NCBI GenBank assembly: GCA_025765615.1
Contig: JAIVFJ010000001.1
Span: forward strand, 868,001-932,000
Origin: Zopfochytrium polystomum
Lineage: Eukaryota > Chytridiomycota > Chytridiomycetes > Chytridiales > Chytridiaceae
Length of the DNA stretch: 64,000 nucleotides
Direction: 5' to 3'
Below, piece by piece: positions 20,225 through 29,999 of the stretch (position 1 is its first letter; every line of letters starts with the position of its first letter). The position numbers were made by a program, and so were the translations under genes. The notes under the pieces were generated by a model. That model ran no database searches. It had not been told where the DNA came from and worked only from the letters and a program-made list of their open reading frames with translations.

Positions 20225-21880
20225 GTCCGCCGTCCGCGGGCACTCCGCACTCCTCCCACTCGATCGTGGGAAAAAAAAAAAAAAAGATCAAAACAAACCG
20301 GACCCGAGGGCTGCCTTTTCGCGACGCGGTCCGCGCCCGCCGCGGTGGCTCGGAAGTCGTCTTGACTGACTTTTTTTTTCTTTCTTGTTGTCCCCTTTGT
20401 TCTAATTTTAATTCTAGAAAACCTAATCCTGGATTCCTCAGAGAACAGGCAACTTTGGAAACTTCCAAAACTTGTGCTGTCCCCCAATAAATTATGATCC
20501 GAACGTTACTTTTAGGGATAAATCAGGACCGACTGAACGACCTGCTCGCGCGGAATGACCACGCGGAGGTCGCGACCTCCGAGACGGGGTATGGCCCAAG
20601 CTGCAACCAGAAAATCAAATACAACCGAAACCTTTGACGTCCGCGACACCCATGTCGGTCACAGAACTCGTCTGTCGGTTTCTTAGGTTCGACGGGATGA
20701 TAATTACATGACATTTTGGGGAAGTCTGCCACCAGGTCTTGATGGGAGGACCCCGATATGAGGTGCGCTTCGACCCACGGATTTCCAAGGAACGCAATGT
20801 GGGAATTCGATCGATCAAATGCAAGCACAAGAGGATTCCATAGTTGGATTCTTCTCTATAGATTTTTGTAACTGTTGCGTCAAGGCTGGGAGAGGACTGA
20901 CCAGAGTGGCCCGACGGAAAATTTCCGGTCCCTTTTTCCCGATCACTCGCTTGACCCATGGATGTGCAGGTACTTTTTCGAACGCAACAACAAAATTTTG
21001 GGCCCCCCACTCGCAACTGCGTCCAGTCTTTTCAATCACTCTTGTCCGTGATGCGGTACCTCCATGTAATTTTGATGTGGGTGAAGGGTTGCTGCGGATG
21101 TCCGAAACAAAACCCAGTTCTGCCGAATGCTCAGCTGAAGGTTAACTGCATCGCAGCCAAACAAATCGAACTCAACAACTTTTTGGAGGATGCCGGCTGT
21201 GTACAAAAGTAAGATGTGCAAGATCGACCGCAGCGGCATCGTTGCGCGCTTCGGTTCTATCACTGCCGTCGATGGTTGAAAACGACACAACAGAGAGGAG
21301 GGGAGCGACTGACGTTTTTATTTTTTATTTTTTTGTTTTTGCGAGTGAAGGGCGGTGGCGCGACGGACCACAGCAAAATTTCTCGCTCTGGCTGTTGCGG
21401 AGTTGTCGTGGATCGGGTTTGGGTGGGTGAGACAGTCCCATCAACACAACACACCCGGAAGTCAGTGACGGAAGTTGGTACGGTAATTTGTTTCTTTTTT
21501 TTTCTTTTTTTTTTCTTCCTTCAATCGGCGATTCCCCGAATCGCATCATACAATTTTCCCTTTGTACATGTATGAGCGCGCACTTTCGCGGGAAGAAAGT
21601 TTCGCTCCCGTCTCTTCCACCGCTTGACGGTACAACAGTCCAACCCCATGACGGAGTGGACTTGAGCAACCGGAAGGAAGCACTGCCGTCAATTTAAAAT
21701 CCGAGTTATTATCCGACACTGTGAACAACACGGAAAGACACTCTTTTTTACGAGAAGGAAAAGAAGAGGTCGGAGGAGCCGCAATAAAAGAAAAAAAAAC
21801 CCGCAAAAGCGAACGCCAAAACGATATGATGGTTGGATGACGGGCTCATTGCACCACTATTGCCCTACTTGCTTGCTTGC
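20225..21880. other. Intergenic between the two AIFM2-like copies, no gene seen
   Basis: Contains A and T runs (near 20271-20285, 21495-21515) and a perfect palindrome at 20565. Several overlapping minus-strand frames between 20523 and 21290 have no recognisable domain. Confidence 0.45.
20565..20580. promoter_or_regulatory. Second 16-bp palindrome, perfect
   Basis: GGAGGTCGCGACCTCC, perfectly self-complementary, about 540 bp upstream of copy A and about 360 bp from the first element. Confidence 0.4.
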
Positions 21881-23508
21881 TTATTGCGACGGCGCTTTCA
21901 AATTCAACAACGACCATACCCTTGGCACCATGAGATCGCCCGCCTTGCGCAGTGAAGCGATGCATATACGTGATGTTACGGAGAGAAAGTCAGTTCACTC
22001 GTCAAAGGATCGCAACAACAACATTACTGTAAAACAAAAAAACACACCTTGACCATCCACGCAGCCCAATCGCCGAGCACAAACCCAAACGGCATCTGCG
22101 CGGTGCCCCCGTTCCGCCCAAACGACACCACCAGCGATAGGCTCGTCGCCGGCTTGTACTCCCTGCTCGCCTCGCGCCCCTTCACCAGCGCCGCAATGTT
22201 GCCCACCACCACCGCCGACTGCTCTTGCAAAAGGTACGCCTCCTTCAGCTCGTCCAAAGTGCTCACGTCCCCGAGCGCAAACACCCGCTCGTGCCCGACC
22301 ACTTGCCCCGTCGGCTGCGTCCGCACGTACCCACGCTCGTCGACCGCCGCGGGACCCAGCCCTGCGACCACCGCGCTGCTGTGCGGACGCCCGGCCCCCG
22401 TCGTGAGGAAGACTAAGTCCGCCGCAAAGGACCCGCCGGATGTCGTCGTCAGCGTCGTCGGTGCCAAGGAGTACCCCACCGTCCACGCCCCCGCCGGAAC
22501 GCCGCCAGAGACTCGCTGGCCCGTGTGCACGCGCACCTTTTCCGCTCGCGCGATCCGCGCCGCTGTGGCGGTAACCATCGACGGTTGGATCTTTTTCGAG
22601 GACGAGAGGACCGTCGGGCCGGAGGTGAGAAGGTCGACGGTGAGGTGCGGGAAGTCTGTCGCGAGCTCCCCGGCGAGCTCGATGCCGACGGCTTTGAGGT
22701 TGTGTTTAGATGGGACGAGAACGGAACAGAATGTGTGCGTGAGTGAGTGAAGTGGCAAGCGCAACACCAGGAATCCACATAAAAAAAGAGAAGGGGGGTC
22801 ACGAAACTCACGTCCACCACCAACAATCGCCACCGTCTTCGCCCCCTCCAACGCCTCCCTGACCGCCCTCGCCTCCTCAATCCACCCCTCCCTCGTCGTC
22901 GCCCTCGCCTGCCCCGGCGACGGCGCCGCCGACCCCGTCGCGACCACCACATAGTCGAACTCTACCACTCGCCCGTCCTCCAACACGACCTCGCGCTCCC
23001 GCACCGCCGCCGCGCGCGCGTGGATGATCGTGGCGTGCGGCAGGTTGCGGAAAAGGCCGTCGTAGGGAACCCAGATGGTTTCGGCGGCGCGGGCATCGAC
23101 GACGCCGCGCACGGCTGCGATGGTGTTGTGGAGGTGCGTGCGGGGCTCGATGAGGGTGATGCGGGCCTGTGGGGAGTTGTTGATTTGGGGGGGAGGGGGA
23201 AGAGGGGGGACAGAAGAAGAGTGAGGATCCGGCTTCGGCGCGGATGTTATCAATAGGAAACTCACGGACGGGCCGAGCGCATCTCCAAGTTTCTTGATTG
23301 TGAAGACGCCCCCGAACGAACCCTTTTTTTTGTGAGTCCGGGGGTAGTGGGAATGGGGGGTGGAAGTGGGGTTGTTTGTGGTGACAATCCAGGAAAGGTT
23401 AGATCAGTAGTTAAAGTCACTCTCTTCCCCGCTCTCCTCCCGTCCCCTTCTCATCCTCACCCCGACGATGACAATGTGTGGTGAAGGAGATGGCGGCTGC
23501 GGTGACAT
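21881..23508 (-). CDS. AIFM2/FSP1-like FAD-dependent NAD(P)H oxidoreductase, copy B
   Basis: Five exons on the minus strand: 23508-23461, 23322-23266, 23166-22812, 22691-22048 and 21943-21881 (388 residues). Exon phases equal those of copy A, and the large exons are nearly identical in sequence. The same FAD and NAD folds are present (HIVIVG-GSFGG, VAIVGGGPVGIELAGE, VFALGDVSTL). The last exon reads AGDLMVPRVWSLLNLKAPSQ. Differences from A cluster in the N-terminal tail (SPQPPSPSP against SPPASP), in exon 2 (KKLGDALGPS against KSLEQALGSS) and in one loop (AYLLQEQSAVVV against AYVIEGQAPVVA). The gene lies head to tail with copy A, about 1.9 kb upstream of it. It is a recent tandem duplication. 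Confidence 0.88.
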
Positions 23509-23660
23509 TGTCTTGTTTGCACTAGTTTTCGAAATGGGAGGGCCGGTTGGGTGCGGGTCGTGATTTGTTTGAAGCAGCGGTTGATGGCGGCGAGCAAGTG
23601 GAGCGAGTATTATTATTAATAAACACACTTGCTTGAATCTCGTTCAAGCCCAGGCCGAGC

Positions 23661-23676
23661 GGAGGTCGCGACCTCC
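23661..23676. promoter_or_regulatory. 16-bp palindrome upstream of AIFM2-like copy B
   Basis: GGAGGTCGCGACCTCC, perfect palindrome, 153 bp before the ATG of copy B. Confidence 0.5.
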
Positions 23677-23784
23677 GATCGCGAACTGAAACCAGAGAGC
23701 GTGTCCCCACGCCCAATATTGGATGTGCCAGGCGGACATCCGTTCGACATCGGCCCCCTGCCGCAATCAGTTCCCAATTTCTTG

Positions 23785-23821
<37 letters not shown>

Positions 23822-24355
23822 TCTGTTTGCATGTTTTGGCAAATTGCCCGCGGCCCGGCGGAAATGGGGAATGTGGTGGAAACCGTTTGCTTACACAGAA
23901 GAAATACAGTAATTATAAATGAATTTGAATGTTTGTTGTTTGGGGCGCCCAACGTGAAACTCTACCTCTCACTCACCAACTGCCCACTCTCAAGCACTGA
24001 TCAAAGTGCCAGCGGAGGAGGCGCACAAACATGGCGTGCTCTCCTGCTCCTAATGAAACCTCCTTCAACGTCGACGCAACCGAACTTACAGCTTGACGAA
24101 TGGCCCACAACCTTTCTCGTTCAGTCAATTGCAGCGCTTTGTCGACGTGCGGCGCGCCCAAAGGCTTACCACCGTGCTTAAGCTCGAGCACGATCGCTCA
24201 ATGTCGGCTTTGAAACAGCGTGGGGCACCAGCTCTCATCGCTGCAAATCCCATCCTACAACAGCCTTTACCCACTGCACAACGTAGAAACGTATTCGTCC
24301 ATGGCAAGCTAGTGGCGACTCATCGATTGTTGCGCGCACGAATGGGAGGTGTTTT
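23677..24355. other. Intergenic with T34 run
   Basis: A 34-bp T run lies at 23787-23820. Frames on both strands between 23973 and 24350 have fair composition but no recognisable motif, so I leave them uncalled. Confidence 0.4.
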
Positions 24356-24642
24356 TGTTTCGCCGGACCAGGGCCTGTCACTCAGGGGCCCAGGGTTCAA
24401 GTCACGACGCCAGCTGTTGAAGGCAACAAGAAAGAGTACGGTCTTGAATCACAAGGAGTGGTGCGGTGGAGATGCCTGACGACCCTGTAAGTCCGTTGTG
24501 CATGGGGTGGGTTTGCCGAGGTGAAACCTGGACGTAGTCTATAATGGTTCACCATTGATGGCGCTTTCTCTTCTCGTCGGCCCTTCGGGGCTGGAACAAT
24601 ATAAAAAATAAAAAAAATAAAAAAATGTTTCGCCGGACCAGG
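24356..24642 (+). mobile_element. SINE-like retroposon, copy S1, 5'-truncated
   Basis: The body at 24373-24625 is flanked by a 17-bp direct repeat (TGTTTCGCCGGACCAGG at 24356-24372 and 24626-24642), which is a target-site duplication. The body starts near a tRNA-like B box (GGGTTCAAGTC) and ends in an A-rich tail made of TAAAA units (about 24600-24625). It is colinear with the minus-strand copy S2 at 30.9-31.2 kb, which is longer at the 5' end. No protein is encoded, so it must have moved with a LINE's machinery. Confidence 0.8.
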
Positions 24643-25018
24643 CGTCAAACTCTGCGTTCCAGCGGCAGGCCCCGCGACGCTGCCGCAAAACCCACGCACG
24701 CACGGGCAGTGGGCGGCGGCAGTGGTGGCACCGGGAGAAGGTCTTGGGGCGAGCTTGTTTTGCGACGCAGGGCGGTCCGACAAGCGTGCGTAGGCCCGCG
24801 CTTGCCCGATCGCGAAGGGTGCTCGACTTTGCCGCCTTTTCGCAGCAAAGCAATCGTTCGTTGGGGCATCGAAACAGAACCAAGTTGCTGTGCCCTCGCG
24901 AGGCCGCCGCACAAAAACACTGCACACCCCTTCGACGGACTGAACACCCCTCACAACCAAAGGACGAATCCCAGCACTCAAACTCACCACCGCCCCCAAC
25001 CCCCCCCGGAGAGAACCA

Positions 25019-25502
25019 ATGGCGTCGCTCCCACCTCATGCCGTCGAGTCGATCTGCCAAAGACTCGACGCGAGCGACGCGATCCGAGAAAAATAACCGC
25101 CTTGAAGTTCTGGAATGGTGGGGAAAACGTGAACTGGAGCTTTTGTACACGAACTCAGCAATGAACAGTGCTATAAGTAACGTGCACTACCGTGTTTTGA
25201 ATTGGTGGATAACCAGTGGCTTGGAGCTGAAGTATACAGTCGAAGGTTTTGATGAAGCATGCCGCTTGAATAATGCTTGGTCAATCATATGGTGGTGGCA
25301 CCGCAATAGGCTTGAGCTGAAGTACTCTGAAAAGGCCTTCTTGTACGGGAATCTCCGCGTTTTGGAATTTATGAAAGAGAAAGGCTTTCATCCAAAGGAA
25401 TCCTTTCAGATCCCTGCGCTTCCCAGTTCACCCTCTTTTGTCGATCGAGAGCGGAGAAGATTTCTTGTGGATTGGATGTCTGAGTTGTATGGTCCAAAGT
25501 AG
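25019..25502 (+). pseudogene. Internally deleted WW-ankyrin gene (copy 2 of the MASLPPH family)
   Basis: Starts at 25019 with MASLPPHAVESICQRLDASDAI, then after codon 22 jumps to the region equivalent to the last repeats of copy 1. That region is NRLEVLEWWGKRELELLYTNSAMNSA, then LELKYTVEGFDEACRLNNAW, then the tail GFHPKESFQIP...FLVDWMSELYGPK. The junction is out of frame. Relative to copy 1 about 1.2 kb of repeats is missing. It is clearly related to the 6.2-kb and 31.3-kb loci. A WD40 relic follows, as at copy 1. Confidence 0.8.
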
Positions 25503-25599
25503 CCCAAACAAATTTAGATCAATAATCGTTGTAATGGTTTCTCGATAAAGTTTCAAATCGATCACTGCGGGGTTACAGAGGCTCCCTCGAAGAAAGTAT

Positions 25600-26150
25600 G
25601 TGAACGAACAACCGTTACCCTATTCCCGCTCACACCCACCGCGCTCATGGTCGCACTTCACCCGGAAAACATCCTCATCAGGTCCTATAACGAGTCTCGG
25701 TCTAAAAGCGATCCGACTGCCGCTGCGTCCGCACTTTTGCCAGACATCTGGACAGCCTTTTTTGCGCCGCAGTTGACGCAACGGGCACCCCCTTCGCTTG
25801 TCCGTGCGGATCTGGGATGTGCCGTCGGGCGCGTGCAAGATGGTCTTCCGCGGTCACGGAGAGCCGTCAAAGTCGGAAGCTGGATCGGCTCTTTTGCATT
25901 CCTAGATTCGGGTTAACCCAAGTGTGACGCCAAACTGTGGAACGGTGCAATTAGCGATTAGCTCACAGTTTATTTTCAGAATGAGCCCACGGTTCAGATT
26001 TTGAATCTCGGTTCTGTGGGACATTGAGACAGCCAACCTCATTGAGACCATCACAACTTCATGCACTGACTTTATTAAAATGAATGAAGCTCGCCTCCTC
26101 ACCACCGATGGGCAAAACATCCCAACGTGTTACATTATGTAGGGCGGGAC
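25600..26150 (+). pseudogene. F-box/WD40 relic (copy 2)
   Basis: Short pieces in different frames match copy 1 at 8.4-9.1 kb: the VRIWDVPSGACKMVFRGHGE blade, VLWDIETANLIETI, and LLTTDGQNIPT (copy 1 has LFTTDGHHLQMW). Stops and shifts lie between them and the F-box part is gone. The order, ankyrin relic then WD40 relic with a gap of about 100 bp, repeats that at 6-9 kb. Confidence 0.65.
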
Positions 26151-26395
26151 ATTATCAGCGTCTACCAGCTTCGATGGGCCTGGGTTATTCAAGCAAGAGG
26201 CCGCTATCAAAACAGAGTTCGCGGCGTAAGCCGGATCTTGGCTAGTGACCATTCATGATGTCCATCGCTGCCCTTCCGATGGTCACCGGCAAAGTCCTCC
26301 ACTAACCTCCAGGCCCAGATTGCTTCCGCCTCGCTAAGCTCCTGCGGATCGAGCGCCACCAGGCCCTCGTCCTCTACTCCCTCCCCTCCGCGTCG

Positions 26396-27436
26396 ATGCA
26401 GCACGCTTCCCGCCGCGGCCTCGTCGAACTCTTCGAATTTCGACGGCGCACCGCGACAGCGCCCATCGGATCCCTTCATTCGCTGTTCTGGACACCTCTT
26501 AGCCGTCGAAATCGAATCCCCACCGCTGCGCGCGCGCGACGACTGAGACGAGGCCCTGCAGCCATTCGCCTCTCCGCAGAGGCGGCCATTTACCTCGCCG
26601 CCGAGCACGGCCGCGCCAACGTCCTCGACTGGTGGATCGATCGCTGGCCGCCCCGCGAAGACCTCCCCGACCTCGCGAAGCGGATGAGATCGTCACATAA
26701 TGGGAATTCGTACCCACTACCAGCGTAGTGGGGTGACTGCGTACAAGGATTGTGAAGGACTGGAGACAGATTTTAGGGTGGAGGGGCTTTTATTCAATGA
26801 GGTTCTTATCTTCACTGCTGCTTCCCTCTCACACCCTACTGCCTTTTATACTGCCCAGGAGGAAAGACACTTCCCCAAATTTTGAGGATGCTTGGGCCAC
26901 TTTGCACTTTACCAGGTGCAAGTGCCGTGCTGCAGACAAATCCTCCCAAAATTCTGTCTGCCCAAATTCCAACACACCCCACATCCTCCCTCTTGACTCT
27001 CAGCGCCGCGTCGTTCGGCCGGCCGTCGTTAACGGCAGCACCGCCGTCCTCGCGTGGTGCCTGCGCCTCTTCCCGTGGTCCTTCGCTCGCATCGACCAGC
27101 CGGCAATGGAGGCGGCGGCGAGCGAAAATCACGTCGAGGCGCTCGAGTGGCTGGAGAAGGAGGCTGGCCTGACCGAAGCTCCATTCCTCGCGTTGAATTG
27201 TGGCGACGAAGCTCTGCAGCTGGAGCGGCTCCGCAAGAGACGGGAGGCTGCGAGCGCTTCCGCGGCAGGCGCGAACGGCTCGGATACTGCGATTGATTTT
27301 GACTGGCCCTCTGTGGTGCTCACGCCGCCCGTCACCCGTCACGGTCAGATTGCTGTGCTCGATTGGATCAGGGCCGCTGCCTTCAGTGTTAGCGATGTGG
27401 CTTCGACGGCAAACACATTCAAACGGGCGCCCTTGA
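26396..27436 (+). pseudogene. Another ankyrin-like relic, interrupted
   Basis: Two blocks resemble the same repeat style. One is AAIYLAAEHGRANVLDWWIDRW (near 26580-26640). The other is VNGSTAVLAWCLRLFPWSF...AMEAAASENHVEALEWLEKEAGL and GQIAVLDWIRAAAF (27030-27390). Between them about 300 bp (26700-27005) has no repeat character and includes a TTTATAC box, so it may be an inserted element; no target duplication is visible. Frames differ between blocks. It is not closely related to the MASLPPH copies. Confidence 0.5.
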
Positions 27437-27651
27437 ACTACCTTTCTTTGTTGTTTGTTTGGACCATCTCGCGCCGATGCCCGTGGATCTCAGCGATAAG
27501 CAGCCAACGCGACACTGCGAAAGTTGCCCTCCTTGCGGAGGTTTGTTCTCCCCTTTTGTTGTTCCCTTTGTCTGTCTCAAGGCGAGACCAAACAAAAATC
27601 GAAGGTTCGAACCGCCACCTGGACAATTTTTGTTGATAATGACCAGGCGTC

Positions 27652-27694
27652 CGCAGTCCGCAGTCCGCAGTGATCTCACGAGAGCCGTATAAAT
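27652..27694 (+). promoter_or_regulatory. U2 promoter: CGCAGTC repeats plus TATA box
   Basis: Three CGCAGT-type units at 27652-27671 followed by TATAAAT at 27688-27694, about 33-39 bp before the U2 start. The same doublet, in opposite orientation, stands before the U4 gene. Confidence 0.55.
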
Positions 27695-27726
27695 ACCGCC
27701 GCCTCCTCCTTCAGTTGCTCTTTACA

Positions 27727-27915
27727 ATCCTCTCTGGCCTATTGGCTAAGATCAAGTGTAGTATCTGTTCTTTAAAGTGTGATAACTTTAACCGCCGGCA
27801 TCGCCGGCGTATCTATTATCACAATTATTTTTGAAACCACGCTCGATCGCCGCCGGCAGCTTGCTGTCGCGGCCCGGGCACTGGTCTCGCCGGCCTCACA
27901 CTACCGCTGGCTGAG
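27727..27915 (+). ncRNA. U2: U2 spliceosomal snRNA
   Basis: The 5' region TCTGGCCTATTGGCTAAGAT followed by CAAGTGTAGTATCTGTTCTT is the strongly conserved U2 5' end, including the GTAGTA branch-point recognition sequence. Downstream are a GC stem (CCGCCGGC/GCCGGCG), a U-rich Sm site (AATTATTTTTG near 27823-27833), a stem III with the GCTTGC loop and a stem IV region. U2 pairs with the intron branch point in the spliceosome. The 5' end is placed by alignment with known U2; the 3' end is approximate. Confidence 0.93.
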
Positions 27916-28489
27916 GCCTAAATCCTTTTTTTCTGAAAATGATGAAAATCAACCCTGACTGACTCAGACGATAATACCAGCCACATAATTTTCAAAGTGT
28001 CTCATTCGAATTCAGTCTCGCTACATCGTCAAACGGACACACTACCGCTGGCTGAGGCCCAAACTTTCTCTTCTCATAAACGATGAAAATCAACTGACTG
28101 ACTGCGACGGTACTGATTTTCGCGTAAAATGACTCTAAATACATCATCAAACACAAACAAGGTCGATGCACCAAGAGGCGTTTGCGGAGTGAGGGGGTTG
28201 GAGGCTGGGGAGCAGAAGATGAGGCGAATAGCGGAGGCAGGTTGGTTTGGCGTTATCGCCAACTGTATGCAGAACGGGTCACATATTCCTCCTTCACCCC
28301 AGATTCTCGAGTAAGCGATTCAGACCGATGACGGACGATGCGCATCTAATTGACAACTACGATCAGACTCTTTCCTTTCGACTATTAATGAAAGGTGAAA
28401 CGAAGATTTCAAATTCGTCCCAAATCCTTCAGACCGACAGGGCAGCCCACATTGACAAGATCAATTCGTCTTATTTTTCAACTGGACTA
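27916..28489. other. Spacer between U2 and U4 genes
   Basis: The 3' flanks of the convergent U2 (+) and U4 (-) genes meet here. It contains a partial repeat of ACACTACCGCTGGCTGAGGC at about 27898 and 28038, suggesting a small local duplication of the U2 3' end. No gene seen. Confidence 0.5.
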
Positions 28490-28627
28490 GTGAAGGTGAA
28501 TTGAAGGTTTCAAAAATTCCCTCCCGACCGTTGGTCGTGAGGAGCCAGTTTGGAGTTAGTTTTCAACTAGCAATAAGCTGAACTCGGTATGGACCTCATC
28601 GTTGCAGCTGCACTCGCTGTGCAAGAT
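28490..28627 (-). ncRNA. U4: U4 spliceosomal snRNA
   Basis: On the minus strand the sequence contains GATGAGGTCCATACCGAG, then TTATTGCTAGTTGAAAACT, which are the U4 stem II / 5' stem-loop and the hallmark TTGCTAxTTGAAAACT block. A Sm site GGAATTTTTGAAACC follows at about 28520-28506. U4 pairs with U6 and keeps it inactive until spliceosome activation. A TATA box lies about 27-34 bp upstream of the inferred 5' end (ATCTTGCAC at 28627). The 3' end is approximate. Confidence 0.85.
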
Positions 28628-28653
28628 GCTTTATTCCCACGTTCCGCCTCTGG

Positions 28654-28690
28654 TATTTATACCCTTCCCCCCCCCCCGCAGTCCGCAGTC
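28654..28690 (-). promoter_or_regulatory. U4 promoter: TATA box plus CGCAGTC doublet
   Basis: TATAAATA on the minus strand (28654-28661) with GACTGCGGACTGC at 28690-28678, the reverse complement of the element before U2. Confidence 0.55.
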
Positions 28691-29330
28691 CCAGTTTCCT
28701 CAAACCAAAACGTTCTTTGGTTAAAATTTTGGAAGTGGTGAAACATGGACAGAATCCTCTCCCCCAAAGCACGCTATAATTCCAACCCAAGGACTCGCAA
28801 AAAGGATGCCGATTACTCCTTGAACATTTATCACGCCTCCAGAAACACGCGAACTTGGAGCGTCGGTCCATTTCGTTACATTCGCCCCCACTGAACCATA
28901 CCAAGCGGTTGTTCATGTTGTATGCCACCACCCAGTCCACGCAACGCTGGACCAAGGATCGTCGATGTGCCTGAACCAGAGACGCGAAAGCCAGGGCGCA
29001 AGTTGCACCCGCGCGTTGCACGACGAACAAAGCAGGCGAGATGAAAAACCGAAAGTGCAGCGCCGGCGCCGTCCAAGAGTCGTTGGCGCGCGCAGAGCAA
29101 GGAACCATCAAGGATGTTTTCGTCCGCGTCGAACGCGCAAGTCGGGTTTGAGGAGAGAAATCATCTTCGACCAACCGCCACGCGTCAGGAGTAACGAAAG
29201 CATCATGGCACGAACAAGGAAAATGGGTCCAACGGCAGTGATTAGTGTGGTGGGGAACGGGGATGCAAAACTAACAACGTGCACGAAGTGGACCACCTCC
29301 ATGTCAAAACCCAGACTTCTTAGCTTTATG
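28691..29330. other. Intergenic between U4 and tRNA-Phe
   Basis: A 192-residue minus-strand frame covers part of this stretch but overlaps the U4 gene and shows no domain, so it is probably chance. Confidence 0.45.
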
Positions 29331-29403
29331 TGCCGTCTCCCGGGATTGAACCGGGTGCCTTAAGATCTTCAGTCTTACGCTCTCCCAGATGAGCTAAGAC
29401 GGC
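29331..29403 (-). tRNA. tRNA-Phe (GAA)
   Basis: Minus-strand cloverleaf of 73 nt. The acceptor arms GCCGTCT/AGACGGC pair fully. The D arm contains TAGCTC...GAGC, the anticodon loop is CTGAAGA (anticodon GAA) closed by TAAGA/TCTTA, and the T arm is CCGGG TTCAATC CCGGG-like. There is no intron. Confidence 0.95.
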
Positions 29404-29412
29404 TGTTGTTCC

Positions 29413-29907
29413 TTACGTAGAATTTGTCTTATAAGACGGAAAAGCGAGGGGCATTGCGCAGGTCGTCTCGCTCCTGCTCAACACGGGTCCAAGCAACAGA
29501 GGTGGACAAGAGGGTGGAAGAAATTCAGAGTAAAGTTTTGTTAACGGCTCAACTTCGATCTTGCGTCGAAATCTGAGAGGATTAAGTATACTCCTGGTCG
29601 AGCAGTGTGTGCGCTTCAGCTTACAAAAGTAAATCGGCGATTGAACGATAATATATTGCGTTTTTGAAGACAAAATGGAAGAAAGGACTAGGGCTGAGGA
29701 TCTCGGCTTAGTAAGCGTGCGATCGAAGCACTGGTTGCAGGGAACCGAGGTAGCTTCCGCCGTAATGATGCCAACCTCAAACGATTTGTTGTCGGCCTCG
29801 TTATCATACATCGGGTTGTAGGTGGCGCGCGCGGGGTTGGCCGTGGCGGCGGGAAGCGCGACGGCGAGGGCAAGGAGGGTGGATACGATGGTGGTGAGGA
29901 TCTGCAT
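29413..29907 (-). CDS. Putative small secreted protein
   Basis: The ATG at 29907 (minus strand) opens a signal peptide MQILTTIVSTLLALAVALPA, followed by TANPARATYNPMYDNEADNK and a CNQC pair. The open frame runs 164 residues to a stop at 29413, ten bases before the tRNA-Phe gene. The C-terminal half (after about residue 66) is less convincing and might include an unrecognised intron. A TATTTATA-type box stands about 75 bp upstream (near 29982). Family unknown. Confidence 0.5.
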   Translation of the reverse strand: MQILTTIVSTLLALAVALPAATANPARATYNPMYDNEADNKSFEVGIITAEATSVPCNQCFDRTLTKPRSSALVLSSILSSKTQYIIVQSPIYFCKLKRTHCSTRSILNPLRFRRKIEVEPLTKLYSEFLPPSCPPLLLGPVLSRSETTCAMPLAFPSYKTNST

Positions 29908-29999
29908 CTTTGTGGTGTTGGCGTGAGTGGGAGAATAGGAGTTTGCGGGCGGGTATGTTTGCTGCTGCATTGCGTCGTGCGGCAGTATAAATACCACAA

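Noticed and set aside
20523..21290. Possible decayed coding region on the minus strand
   Set aside because: Several overlapping frames of fair composition, but none shows a known motif or splice-consistent chain.
26700..27005. Solo LTR within the ankyrin-like relic
   Set aside because: A TTTATAC box and the break in repeat character suggested it, but no terminal inverted repeat or target duplication can be seen.
27648..27671. CRISPR-like or satellite repeat (CGCAGTC units)
   Set aside because: Only three short units without spacers, placed at a promoter position.
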